Source of the DNA: Brachionus rotundiformis | Lineage: Eukaryota > Rotifera > Eurotatoria > Ploima > Brachionidae | Reading direction: 5' to 3' | Length of the DNA stretch: 64,000 bases | Assembly (NCBI GenBank): GCA_016802295.1 | Contig: JAESIW010000031.1 | Coordinates: 52,432 to 116,431 of the forward strand | Shown here: piece by piece, positions 24,733 through 36,456 of the stretch | Layout of the letters: every line of letters begins with the position of its first letter | Position numbering within the stretch: the stretch's first letter is position 1 | The notes under the pieces: generated by a model | The model's input: the letters and a program-made list of their open reading frames with translations, nothing else | Told to the model about the DNA's origin: nothing | Database searches by the model: none | Program-made: the position numbers and the translations under genes

Positions 24733-25314
24733 ATGAGAAGCTATCTGACTTTGATTTTGCTAGTCATGGCCGCACTAGTCCTGTTAGTTTGTGGGTCCGA
24801 GAGTTCTGATAACATTAAGAAGTACGATCTCAATTTGTCGTCGGAACGCGGCTCACTTGTCTCAGCTTTGATAGAGAAGGCGGCCAAAAAGCCGATCAGA
24901 GCAAAGCGCAGGCTACAAGACGTGGAAAAGCTGATGGCTGAGGACGAAATAATGTCCATGCTGATTTGTGACGCTTGTGATAAATACTCATGTGCTGCTA
25001 GCTACTGTCAATACTGTGACCAATGCAGACTAGAAGATACTGGTAAATTTCAATTAGTTACCATTTTGCTTTACCAAATTTTTAAAAGAATTTTTTCTTT
25101 GAAGATCGATTTTATGGAAAATTAGAAAAGAAAAGATATGTTTTTTATTAGACATTCTCAATATTGACAAGTTTATCAAAAGTTAAATAATATTAAAATA
25201 TTTTCACTTTAGTACTATTTCCAAGCTGTTTAGTTTTTTTTTTTCTAATTAAAATAATTAGTTGTTCAAAAATTGTTCCATCATTGTGGATTTTAAACAG
25301 AATGTAACAAATGA
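24733..25314 (+). CDS. Small secreted Cys-rich protein or peptide precursor
   Basis: Exons 24733..25042 and 25301..25314 encode 107 residues. The first 20 or so (MRSYLTLILLVMAALVLLVC) are a clear signal peptide. A 45-residue linker contains the dibasic stretch KKPIRAKRR, a candidate proprotein-convertase site. The C-terminal third has nine Cys when exon 2 is included: CDACDKYSCAASYCQYCDQC then ECNK and stop. The density and spacing suggest a disulfide-rich domain. I do not recognise the family. It could be a neuropeptide or hormone precursor, a defence peptide or another extracellular ligand. Exon 2 is tiny, so the 3' end is the least sure part: the phase-1 acceptor TTTTAAACAG fits, but reading through or a later acceptor would change the tail. 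Confidence 0.65.
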
Positions 25315-25661
25315 AATCAGTTATTTCTTAATTACTGTAATCAATGTGGCTATTTTTACCTTATTATTTTTTATTAATGTTTAAATAAAGATTTTGATCA
25401 GAAAAAAATATTTTATTTCAAATAAATAAAAAATATAAAAATTTCAGTTTTTAGATTTAATATTTAGAAACAATTAAAAATAAATATTTACATTTTTCCT
25501 TTATTTTTATAAGCAAAATTAATTCCTGATTTAATTGTAAAATAAATCTGATTTGAACATATACTTGTTTATATCCTTAAATCACATGATTTAATTAAAT
25601 TAATTTTTAAATATATAAAAAGAAAAACTTTACTTTAAATTTTTATAAAATAATTACCAAA
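25315..25661. other. Short intergenic spacer
   Basis: About 350 bp of A+T-rich sequence holding the 3' UTR of the Cys-rich gene (an AATAAA lies near 25384) and the XPF promoter. Nothing else seen. Confidence 0.6.
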
Positions 25662-28600
25662 ATGGACACCTTGCTCCAGTATGAGAATAATGTTTACATG
25701 GACATGTTTCACAACGATGGTCTATTGGTAATGGCCGAGGGTCTAGGAATCGAACGAATATTTCTAAACTTTGTCAAGCTTTTTTGCGATGCCACAAATT
25801 TGGTAATCTTGGTGAATACACATGAAGCCGAAGAACAATATTTTAGCAACAAAATTAAAGAAACTAATCCAGAATGTTCTGAATATGTTACCAAAATAAC
25901 CACAGAAACTCATAGCCAAAACGAAAGGACACAAGCGTATCTCAAAGGGGGCTGTTTTTTTGTCACTAGTCGAATATTGGTAGTCGACATGCTCACTGAT
26001 CGCATACCAATTGAATACATTAGCGGAATTTTGGTCTACAATGCCCACAAAATAGTTGACTCATGTCAAGAAGCATTCATCCTTAGAATGTTTAGACAAA
26101 AAAATAAAGTAGTATTTATTCTATTATTATTTTTAGTAAATAAATTCCATTAAATCCAGAAAGGCTTCATTAAGGCATTTTCAGACAATCCGATATTTTT
26201 TACCAAAGGTTTTAGCAAAGTAGAGCGCGTAATGAAAAACCTGTTTGTCAAAAAACTGTTTATCTATCCAAGATTTCACGTGGACATAGAGACAGAGCTT
26301 ACCAAATATAAAGTACTTTAAATTTTCAAATTGGTTAGCTAGCAATTAAAGAAAATCTAAAGCCTGAAGTTGTAGAAATACATGTTGGCCTTAGTGACAA
26401 TTCATGTCGAATTCAAATGGCACTTTTGGATATATTAAATGTTCTACTGCAGGAATTTAAAGGATGCTGTTCTTATGTAATTGGAAATTAATTTTATGAT
26501 CTAGCATTTTAAATTAATTTTAGATAGATCATGATTTTTTAACTATGGAAATGGTAATTTCTCGTCCTTTCGACCAAATTGTCAAAGCCCAGCTTGAACC
26601 AGTATGGAATCAACTAGGATCAAAGCCCAAACAGCTGATATCTGACATTAGAACTTTGAGGCTTCTTTTATAGTAATTTTCATATCTCGTTTTCGTATTA
26701 TTATAATAGTAAACAATTGAGTAATTCTTTTTTATTTTTCATAATAAAAAAAGCTCAAATATTTTATTAATTAATTAAATTAAAGATTATTTGATTTATT
26801 GTATTTTTATTAAGTTATTTGACACAATATGATTCTATTACATTTTACAAAATGCTAAACTGTCTAAAATCTCACGAAAAAGACATTGGTCGAAGTAGTG
26901 GATGGATGTTTTTGGACGCAGCTAATGAGTTGTTTACCAAAGCCAAGCTAAGGGTTTATGGAACTGAGACGCGCATTTATCCAAAAAATGATCACAAAAA
27001 AAAATCCAAATGGTCCAAGGAAAACAGAGGTTGCAAGCTTTAAATTAAGTCTAGGGCTATAAAATAAAAATTTAATTTACCAAAATTTCCAAGATATGGC
27101 AGCGAGAATTATTGCTGAAAGCCCTAAGCTAAAAGTTCTCAAGGAAATTTTAGAAGAATTGGCTACAGAGGAAAATCGCCAAGACGAAATCAATATTCTT
27201 ATAGTGGCCAATGATGACCGGACATGTTCACAAATAAAACATGTATTTTTTATGCTTTAATGGATAAATAAATTGGTTAATGAGAAAAAAATTCTAGTTT
27301 TTAAGAAAAAATCGTCTTACCAGAAAGATGGGAAAAGGCTCTGCCAAAGGTGCAAAACAATTTGAAAAGTTTGATGTTACCAATGAGCAAAAATCAGATG
27401 AAAAAGATGATGAATTCATAGTTAAGATGATATTAAAACCATTTGGTGCCACAGATCCGAACGAGAGACAAGTTGACTCGAAAATTTCCAAAATGGTTAA
27501 AAGTTTAGATCGCAAGAACAAAGAAAAAGAATCGGTCACGTTGACACAAATGGTCAAAAAAGCCTCATCCTCATCCAAAGAGACCAAGTCTTCTAGCGAA
27601 AGTGAATCAAGTGATGACGAAACTTCATCAAATGACGAGGCTTCTCCGCCTCAGAACCCTGATCCAAACTTGGTACCAAAAAATACCAATTTGTTCTTGA
27701 GTGCTCTGGAGGGAGGAACTAGACAAAAAATTTCTCTTATCAAACTATTAAATGACATAAAACCAAAGTATATAATTCTTTATGACAGCCAATTGTGGTT
27801 TGTCAGACAGATAGAAGTTGTCCAATGTCTAAGATACACGAGCCCAATGCGAGTCTACTTCATGATGTACACCAACTCTAGCGAAGAGCAGCGCTATTTG
27901 ACTTCTATTCGAACAGAAAAAGAGTCTTTTGAAATTTTGATCAGAGAGAAGGCCAATATGATAGTGACAGAAGAACAAGATGGTAAAATTGAGTTGCCAA
28001 AGAATACCGATAAGGAAACTGTAATGGAAAAATTTAATAGTAGAAAGGGTGGTCTACCACCAGTGTCCCAAGAAAGCGAGGTACCAAAAATTATTGTTGA
28101 TATGAGAGAATTTCGATGTGAACTTCCATCCATTTTGCACAAAAGAGGCTTTCATATCGAGCCATGTACACTTGAAGTCGGAGATTATGTCCTCACGCCA
28201 AGCATATCTGTTGAAAGAAAAAGTATCAATGATCTGATTGAATCTCTTGCCAATGGCCGTCTGTACAACCAAGTAAACGCCATGTCTCGTTCATACAAAA
28301 TACCTGTCCTTCTTATCGAGTTTGATCCAAATAAACCATTTCAATTAAATGTAAAATTTTGCAGTTCAGAAAAAATAGATAACTTATTTGTTTTAGAGTT
28401 ACCAAGCTTTGGCCAGTAATGAAATCAGTCCGCAGCATACAAGTTCAAAGCTAAGCCTTTTGACAATTCACTTTCCCAAATTGAGAATACTTTGGTGTTC
28501 AAGTCCCAGTGAGACAGCAGAAATATTCGAAGAGCTTAAGGCCAATTGTGCCCAACCAGATGCTGAGACTGCCATGTCGATCAAGACCGATCAGGTCATC

Positions 28601-29002
28601 GAAGACGAGGACTTGAAGTTTAATCCGGTTCTCAGGGATCTTTTGCTCAAAATTCCTGGTATTGACTCGAAAAATGTCCTCAGAGTTATTAGTAAAGTAA
28701 AAGACTTGTTTTCATTGTGCCAAATGTCCGAGCAAGAGTTGACTGATGTGCTGGAAAATTCCAAAAGTGCCAAATTAGTTTTTGATTTTTTGAATACAAG
28801 CAAAAAAGACCAGGCACTCAGTATGATTAATGATGAGGTTGATTTTGAAGATTTGGACAATTTTTATGCATTTGACTCAAAAAAGACCGATTCCATAAAT
28901 TCACCCGAAATTGGCAAAAAAAATTTCCTAAACGTTAATTCGAAAAACAAGAATCCAAAGGGCACCAAACAAAAAAATACTACTAAAGCCAAAAAAAAAT
29001 AA
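25662..29002 (+). CDS. ERCC4: XPF/ERCC4 structure-specific DNA repair endonuclease
   Basis: Eight exons: 25662..26108, 26160..26312, 26363..26476, 26524..26672, 26815..27029, 27094..27242, 27298..28350 and 28397..29002. They encode 961 residues (human 916). With ERCC1 it cuts 5' of lesions in nucleotide excision repair and acts in interstrand-crosslink repair. Order: a helicase-like domain from residue 1 (LTDRIPIEYISGILVYNAH; AFILRMFRQKNK), a charged linker with LTLTQMVKK-type sequence, the ERCC4 nuclease domain, then a tandem helix-hairpin-helix. The nuclease motif is V-E715-R716-K717-SIN-D721, preceded by GDYVLTP, so the active site is intact. DMREFR(C/S)ELP and LLIEFDPNKPF are conserved. 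The C-terminal tail after the HhH region is extended, basic and Lys-rich. All introns except one are 46-64 bp; the 26673-26814 intron is 142 bp. Confidence 0.96.
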
Positions 29003-29930
29003 TTTTTTTTCTAATTAAATCAAAAATTTAAAACATTTTAGAATGATTTTTTTTTAATTTAATACATTTTTAATTATATGAATAGTGACTTTAATTAATT
29101 AAATATTTGGATAATTTTTGTAATTTTATTTTAGTCAAGTGCGCTCTTACTATATCAGATTTCTTAAGATTTTAGTATAATAAATAAACATTAGAATAAT
29201 TAAATGGAATTCTGAATTAGATCATTAGCTATCTATTTTTTTTATCTTTGATAATGATTCTAACAGATTGACTGCTTTTTATTTTTCATTAAATTTTTTT
29301 AATCTTAATTAACTAATAAAAACAATAAAAACGCAAAAGATGATTATTACAACACATTTTTTTGGACTCCAGGTAATAAAAACTTCAATTTGTATCTATC
29401 TACAAATTAAAATTAATTTTTGCATTACATTCCAAAATTTTAAATTGACATTATTGTTTTACGGCTAAAGATATTGGGTAAAAATTTATCATCTTCAAAA
29501 AATGTAAGGCTTTTTTTAATATTATTTTAAAGATAAACATTATAAGTAGTTTGTTTTTTTATTATTTGATAAGAAACAAATAAGAATGAACACCCAGATC
29601 ACATTTCAAAAACATAACACTATCTTTTTTTAAGAGATAAGCTATTCTTACGCAATAAACACAAATGGTACAATGAATTTTTTTTCCAACAAAAAAAAAA
29701 CAACTTTTTTTTCTAAATTTATTAAATTGAAAATATTTTCATGCATAAAAATCATTAATTAAATGAGCTTAATTAGCAAATTAAAGAAAAAAAAAATAAT
29801 AAGCCTGTAAGAAAATCGCGAAATTTCACAAAAAAAAGAAAGAATTAAATTTTTACTATATGCTACGATTTTTCTCTTTTAATAAACTAAATTAAAAAAT
29901 AATTGTCAACTAATTTAATTAATTTATTTT
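29003..29930. other. Intergenic between convergent genes
   Basis: The XPF gene (plus) and the Gln-rich gene (minus) converge here. The sequence is A+T-rich UTR-like DNA; no feature seen. Confidence 0.6.
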
Positions 29931-31367
29931 CTATTGATTTTGATTATTATTAGTTTGTTGTTGATTTTGGTTTTGGATTGGTGTACCAGTGGCCATATTA
30001 GCCGCATTTGTGTTGCTCATGAGCACTTGATCGGACACAATCTGGCCTGGTATATTCAAAATGCGAGACGTATTGTTGGTCTGAGCTGATCCGCTGGCAT
30101 TCGATTGACCACTTGGAGTTTGTACTAGAACATTGGAAGCAAGTGAAATGGGCCTAGACTGCACCGGTTGACTGCCTGTGAGCACATTTTCAATCTGTTG
30201 CTGCAGGGTTTGTTCGTTCATATTGCCATTTAGGATACCATCTTGTTGCTGATTAGGTGAATTGGAAGGAATCGGTCTGGACTGGCCTTGATTCTGGCCA
30301 AGACTCAAACGCTGCTGAATCAACTGTCCAAGGGCTTCGATTGACTGCGGATTTAAATGAGAAAAATTGCCATAATTCACGTGCATGTTATCACCGTCGT
30401 CATGAACTGGTCCTGGTCCTGGATATACTAAATTGTTTACTAATTGATTACCATGTTGAACTGGAATATGCTTGGTATTTAACTGTACATGATTGGTAAG
30501 TAGTGACATTAATTGAGCTTGGTTCAAGTACTGTAGGGGATTTTGACTCATGGTAAAGTTAGGATGCGGGTCAACGTGAGAGTAGTGTGGTTGGCTTTGA
30601 GATGGTTGAACGTTTTGATGGGAAGTTGAAGCTGACTGAACAGCAGGCGCAGAAATTGGAGTTGGAGGCGGCTGTTGTTGAGCCTGTTGAGACTGATTTT
30701 GAACACTCTGAGCTGTTGATTGCTGAATTTGAGCCACTTGGGATTGAGCTTGTGACTGGGCCACGTATTGAGTTTGCGTTGATGGTACAGATGGTGGTTG
30801 CGCGCTCATAGCTTGCTGTTGAATACTGCTCTGGGTTTGAAGCTGGTGAACCAAATTTTGCAATTGACTCAATTGCTGCTCTTGTTGCTGAAGCTTAAAG
30901 CTGTTCTGCTGGTTAATTTGCGACTGTTGCTTGATAAATTGCTGAAATTGGCTCTGATGGGACTGCAATTGGTCAATAATGGTCTGGTGTTGGCTGTTTG
31001 AGCTCTTCAGCGGCTCGATTTGATTCACTTGCATCTGCTTTAGTATGTAAATTATTTGAGTCAATTGTGACATTTGGTTCTCCAAATACTGATTGATGTC
31101 CATTTGTTGGTTGGCAAAATTTTGCAAGTTGAAAAATTGGCTTGTTATAGAAGCACCTGGATTGGTCTGCGATGAGCTTGCCTGGGACGACGCCGCTTGT
31201 GAATTTTGCGCTGCTTTCTGGCTTTGTTGAGAGCTTTGCTGGGCCACGGCCGCCGCGGTATTTAGGTCATAAGCTGTATATTCAAAACTTTTTATAAGAA
31301 ATTTTAAATTTTTAAGAAAAATAATTTTTGATAATTTACCTTGTCTTGAATCATTTTCACTTATCAT
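29931..31367 (-). CDS. Gln/Ser-rich low-complexity protein, probably nuclear cofactor-like
   Basis: Exons 31367..31340 (MISENDSRQ) and 31273..29931 give about 456 residues; the phase-1 junction restores Ala before YDLNTAAAVAQQ. Gln approaches a quarter of residues, with Ser, Asn and Pro next. A Gln-rich amphipathic helical part (around residues 60-160, QLQSHQSQFQQFIKQQSQ) looks coiled-coil. A later part is more ordered (NPLQYLNQAQLMSLLTNHVQ; LNPQSIEALGQLIQQRL). No DNA-binding domain, transmembrane segment or catalytic motif is visible. Such composition is common in transcriptional coactivators, RNA-binding and scaffold proteins. I cannot name it. The start is the first ATG in the exon; a GTGAGT shortly upstream could be a donor of a 5' exon. 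Confidence 0.7.
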   Translation of the reverse strand: MISENDSRQGKLSKIIFLKNLKFLIKSFEYTAYDLNTAAAVAQQSSQQSQKAAQNSQAASSQASSSQTNPGASITSQFFNLQNFANQQMDINQYLENQMSQLTQIIYILKQMQVNQIEPLKSSNSQHQTIIDQLQSHQSQFQQFIKQQSQINQQNSFKLQQQEQQLSQLQNLVHQLQTQSSIQQQAMSAQPPSVPSTQTQYVAQSQAQSQVAQIQQSTAQSVQNQSQQAQQQPPPTPISAPAVQSASTSHQNVQPSQSQPHYSHVDPHPNFTMSQNPLQYLNQAQLMSLLTNHVQLNTKHIPVQHGNQLVNNLVYPGPGPVHDDGDNMHVNYGNFSHLNPQSIEALGQLIQQRLSLGQNQGQSRPIPSNSPNQQQDGILNGNMNEQTLQQQIENVLTGSQPVQSRPISLASNVLVQTPSGQSNASGSAQTNNTSRILNIPGQIVSDQVLMSNTNAANMATGTPIQNQNQQQTNNNQNQ

Positions 31368-31599
31368 TTTATTAGAATATTTATTTGTCCTACTCACAAA
31401 ATTATGTTCAATCGAGATAAGATTTGAGTGTATGAAAATCTAAAATTAGAGAAACTAAATCATCTGACTGAGAATGGTTCGCTTTTTTGGAAAATGGAAA
31501 CCAAAGAAGGCAACGCCAAATCTTAAGCAACAAATAATAAAAAAATAAGCATATTTGATCCAATCTTTTAAACTAGATTTTTACAAGCAAGTATTCATT

Positions 31600-31635
31600 T
31601 TAAAAGAGAGAGAGAGAGAGAAAAAGAAAGAGTGA
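31600..31635. repeat. GA microsatellite
   Basis: A purine tract of GA repeats followed by AAAG variants, about 230 bp upstream of the Gln-rich gene start and about 280 bp upstream of the possible plus-strand first exon. It could be promoter-associated. Confidence 0.8.
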
Positions 31636-31911
31636 AAAAATAATATTAATTACTATAAATAATAAATATAATTTGAAATTATTCTTTATAATGTTATTTC
31701 AAAATTATTTTTACATTTATAATTTTTGCTGTAAAATTTTGCACGCTTTTAGCATCGAAACTATAACAACATAACCATAAGCTTTTGGTAAAATATAATT
31801 AACAACAAACTCTCGGGCCTAGCATTTCAAAGCATCAAAAAGAATTTCTATCATACTTCTATCTATTCGATTTAAATAATAAATAGCTTGATAAGATTTA
31901 ATTTTGCCAAG

Positions 31912-31935
31912 ATGGCCACCACAGATTCAATACAG
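31912..31935 (+). CDS. Candidate first coding exon (MATTDSIQ)
   Basis: AAG-ATG-GCC is a good start context, eight codons end in CAG and a GTAAAT donor follows in phase 0. It lies head to head with the Gln-rich gene. The nearest plus-strand coding exon in a compatible phase is the bZIP exon 4.5 kb away (acceptors at 36453 and 36474 both fit). The link is unproven; the site could also be chance. Confidence 0.3.
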
Positions 31936-34447
31936 GTAAATTTATCAATAAATAACAAAATAAAATCTAAACAATTTAAATGTATACCTAATTTATTTCC
32001 GATTGGGTTCTTGTTTTAAATTCATTATAATTCTAAAATTGAACAAAAATTAAATTGTTGTTTTAATGAGATATTGATGGAAAGTGTTTTCTGGTCAAAT
32101 TGCTTCGGTGGAAAAATCTGCCAATTTAAAGCAGAGCATAATTTACCAAATTTACCAAAAAAAAAACTAAAAAATGTTTCAATTTGATTTTTAAAAATAT
32201 TTTATTAAACAAAAAAAAGAATAAATTAAAAAAAATGTTTATGAAAATTTTGTTCAAAAAATTACTCTTATTCTAATCAATAGAATAGAATAATTAAGTG
32301 TTGGTTTTTCTTAAATAAAGATAACAAATTTAATTTATAAAAAAGAACAATATAAAAACAAGAAAAATAAAAGCTGAATATTATGCTTTTTTGCCTCTAG
32401 TACAATCTAGATTTATATTTTATCACGAGTTCTTCCATCTCATATATTTTTTAATATTTATCTCTTATCTGGTAAGAATTATTTTTTACCTTAGTTTTTG
32501 TGTTTGCTCAAAATATATAGAATATAAATTATAAGCATTTCGCACAAAGGTTCAATAATTCGATTAATATCTCCCTAATAAAAAACCTATTCTTTGGAAA
32601 TGTATCTAGAGTGGACATTTATATAGTCCAATGGCCGAGATTGCCAAAAATTGAACTAAAAAAGTTCGTGTCCCAAAAATTTCAATATACTTGGTTGTCT
32701 AGGTTCGATATGACCCGAACGGATTAAATACATATATCTAAAAGTGGGAAAATATTGGTAACAAAGCTTGGTTTTAGATTATGATATTTAAAATATCGGG
32801 TCATATCGAAACCTAATCTTAATTCTTAAGATTAAACTGAGATATATTTACTCAAATATTTTATTAAAATTTCTTCTTGCCGAATATTATGAAATTAACC
32901 AAGAAAAAAATAGTTTTTTTATGGTAGAAAGAAAATCTTGAGCATCTTTATCTGATAAAATGCTCAATTTTATTTTAGATAGTAGCTTTCATGATGATTA
33001 TTGATTGAAAATAAACTGAACATAACTTTATTTTATTAATAACAAAATCGAAGCTTTAAAAAAGCACAATTTTGTTCATAGATAATTGAAAAAAGCTTAT
33101 TTTGGCTAAAAAATCCCCAAACCAAAAGGTTAATTGTTGTATATCCAAAGAGTTTAAGTTTGTTTTCATTTATTTTCTACTAAGCTCTGGCTAGGTTACT
33201 AAATATATGTGTCAATAGGTTAAAATTTTATCCTAGTTTCATTAGACGGTCATTGCTGTACTTATAGATATTTGAGCTTTTTAAAATATACCAAAATTAT
33301 ACCAAATTGAGAAAAACGATAGAGAAATTTGAGTTTGAGAACGCCTGATATGTTAACACTTAAAATAAGGTTAAAAATGCTCTTGAAATTATTGATGTAC
33401 CAAAGTCACCAAAGTCAATTAAAAGCTTGAGCTATTTGTTCAAAGAGGAATACTTTTTTAAATTTACCTTTTCTTATTTGAACTTAAAAATAAAATTTTA
33501 TTTGATTAAAAATAAATAAAATTCTCTTGCGTAATTTCTTATTTTAAATTAAATACTAATCTGTAGAAATCAAGTAAGTTATTTTTTTAATTCAACATAA
33601 ATCCAAATTCACAAACGAAAGACAAATAAAGCTTTATTTTTTTCTAAAAATTATTCTTTTTTATAAGAAAATAATTTTGTTTAACATAGTATCCTGTTTT
33701 TGTCACCACACCTCACTTTTTTGCATTAAAGATACAGCAAATGTAAACGAAAAATGAAAAAATTAAGTGCACCATATTGGGACACTTGAATTTTCAAATG
33801 AAAGATATTAAAGCTTTAAAAAAGTAAATATTTTATTTGCTAATTTTTTGGTCAATTGTGTCTTTAGATAATAAAATTAGAATAGAATTTTATACACTTT
33901 TAATTAATTAATTAATTAAAATATATAGTCATTAGTGACGTTGTGTAATTTTTTCATATTCATATTTTGGTCCTATCTTGTTGGCTAAATTAATAAATGG
34001 CTTGCCGTATGTGAAAGTTAAATGCTGATGACGCAAAGCCCAAAAAAAATCAACCTTCTACGGGATATTGACAAATTTGTTGAGTGATCACTTGACTTGA
34101 AAATGAGTTTTGATCAGCAAAAATGGTTCGGACAAGAAGAAGTTTTAAAACAAAAAGCAAAAGTGTTTATCTGGACAATACCATTTTTAGAGAAAATAGG
34201 ATAAAAATAAATGAAAAATCAATTAGTTAAAAATATTTTAAATATTTTATTTCCCTTATGATAATAAGAAATTAGACTTTTTTTAGCATCTCAATTTTCC
34301 ACTTCTACCAAGTTTTTTGGTTTTAATTTGTCTTTGAAAAGTCCTTTAATATTAACTTCCATGTTTGATATTTTTCTAAAATATTCCGTTTAAAAAATTA
34401 TTTATTAATTTAAAAAGACTTTTTAAAAAAAAATAATTTAAAAAAGG
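31936..34447. other. Non-coding stretch upstream of repeat
   Basis: A+T-rich; either intergenic or a long intron. It holds an inverted repeat at 32700-32815, described separately. A 34-residue open frame at 34103-34204 is not supported. No RNA gene recognised. Confidence 0.5.
32700..32815. repeat. Inverted repeat, 19/20-bp arms
   Basis: Arm TAGGTTCGATATGACCCGA at 32700-32718 is matched by its reverse complement at 32796-32815 with a single 1-bp insertion. The spacer is 77 bp. It could be a small MITE or a hairpin-forming transcript. Confidence 0.75.
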
Positions 34448-35122
34448 TATCTTTGGATAATATTTATTGTTTCAATAGGTAAACATGCTGAATTGTAAAA
34501 AGATAAAGTATCCATGAAAAACAAACTTTGAATTTTGATCATATCAGTTGATAATCATTTAAATAAATTACCCATTAGATATATTACAACTATTTATAAT
34601 GTTAGAATTTTTAAATGATATAATCACAATCATTACTAAGTAAAAAGTCACCCTCCTCTTTTCACAACCGGGCTTGGGACCGGCTTTGGCAGAGTTATGA
34701 CGGCGTCTTTCCCTAAGAAGCCAGTGGGACGTTCATCATAAACAGCGCCACTCATCCGAGCACTCAAAATTGGCTGCGAACTCGGCAACTATTTAGACTA
34801 GCTTGGAACCACAAACCAAGCGACTTCTCTCTTTCACTCGAGATAAGAGTGTTAACTTAAGGCTTCCAAAGTTACGCACTGTCTGCAGAGGGTCAGCTGT
34901 ACAGCAGATTCTCGCTCCTTTCGGATTCTATACTGGGAGATGGTCGAAGCCAGCGGCGCCCTCATACGACAAGACTTGGACAAAGACCCGTAGGCCTATG
35001 TACCCGCCATACAGCACTTCTGCAGACTACGTGAAAGACCACACACACATACGATGCATGTGGCTGCCACCACCCTCCTCTTTTTTCATCAGGGCTTGGG
35101 ACCTGCGGATCGGCAGAGTTAT
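34448..35122 (+). repeat. GC-rich interspersed repeat, copy A
   Basis: The segment 34448-35044 matches 50495-51085 in reverse orientation over about 600 bp, including A+T-rich flanks. The core is far richer in G+C than its surroundings. Both copies keep a frame containing KLRTVCRGSAVQQILAPFGF, with an in-frame 15-nt difference near its start; this may be coding or just recent common origin. In copy A the motif CACCCTCCTCTTTT (34649) and the roughly 50 bp after it recur at 35071-35122, so the element may be a 422-bp tandem unit or carry short terminal direct repeats. The block containing CCGGTCCCAAGCCCGG on the other strand recalls 3' regions of some non-LTR retrotransposons. That link is from memory and uncertain. 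Confidence 0.8.
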
Positions 35123-36456
35123 GGTAACAAACATTTTTTAAAAAATTTAAAAAATGAAATGAAATTTTATCAAAATTAAATTCTATTTATACCCTTTGTC
35201 TCCTTGATTTAATTTAATCTTTTTAGCTAATTAAGATCACTGATATAAGATATTTTTGAATTTTTTTCTAAAATATTAAATAATAATTTATCCAAAAAAA
35301 TTCTTTTTAATTACTGGTATAGAATAACCAATTTAAATAATTTAGGTCATTTAATTGACTTTTTCATTAATTCAAAAATTTTCAATTCTAAAAAATTATT
35401 TTTAAGAAAAACTTTTTTTTAAATTTATATTTATTAAATTTTTTTTTTGTTAACAGAAAACTTAATTATAATTAGCAAGTGTATGAATTTGGGCTGAAAA
35501 AAAACTGTAGCAAACCATAACGGGACTTTGCTTTGGACTCTAATGCTGTATCTTATATCAATTTTTATAATTCAAAGTTTAAAAGCAATAGATTGGCATG
35601 AGTCTTTTCTTAAAAATTCAAAATTTGAAAAAAGGGAAGAAAAAATTAAGGTCTATCAAAAATTATCTTAGAATTCAAAATCTCGTAACTGAAAACCAGC
35701 TCTTCTGGAGATTAAGATAGCTGAGTTATAGACAAAGATTTATATGATAATTTTCAAAAAATAAAATCTAATTTTTCCAACAACACAATAAAATTTGGAA
35801 TAATTAGGAAAAGTTATTAAGATATCGTTTGCCAAATGTCCAAAAAAAGAATTGCAGATTTTTGATTAAAATTTAAAAATTTAAAAGAAATTAAAAATTA
35901 AAATTTTGACATCGAAAGATATTTTTTTTCAAACTGAATTACGAAATTAATAATAAATAAAATTTAATTTGTTAAAAATTTATCATAATGTAATGCAGAC
36001 CTAAATTTGCTTATGTAATGATGAAAAGTTTCAATACACTCACATTTAAATACCAAAATTTTATCAATTTTGTTAGTTGAACAAATCATAAAAATAAAAA
36101 ATCAACTATTGGTAATATCACGTTTAATGGTATACCATAATCAAGCATTTTTGTTAAAAATGTTCTTACAAACTTAACAAAGCTTAATATTTCCAAAAGC
36201 TTCTACTTTATATAAATCTACTTTCTTGCATTTCGTAATATTCTAGCAAATTCATTGGAATATTACACAACTCATTTTGGCATAGATCAGAACGCTTTTA
36301 GTCTTATCTAAACTATTTAAAGCCGAATTTTATTTAGAATAAATAAATAAGATCAAATCAAGGAGAGAAAAAAAATCACCTAAGAAAAATGGTACCAATA
36401 TAAACCAATTTAAAAAATATTTTTTTTCTAAATCTATTTCTTCTTTAATAAAGACA
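35123..36456. other. Non-coding stretch before the bZIP gene
   Basis: A+T-rich; no feature recognised. It may be the 3' part of a long intron or the bZIP promoter. Confidence 0.5.

Noticed and set aside
26313..26338. A 26-nt intron in XPF ending at GGTTAG
   Set aside because: The phase works, but a 50-nt intron ending at 26362 gives the family sequence KYKPEVVEIHV without an insertion.
34103..34204. 34-codon ATG frame starting MSFDQQKWFGQEE
   Set aside because: Codon use is plausible, but it is very short, isolated and has no splice partner that I can support.
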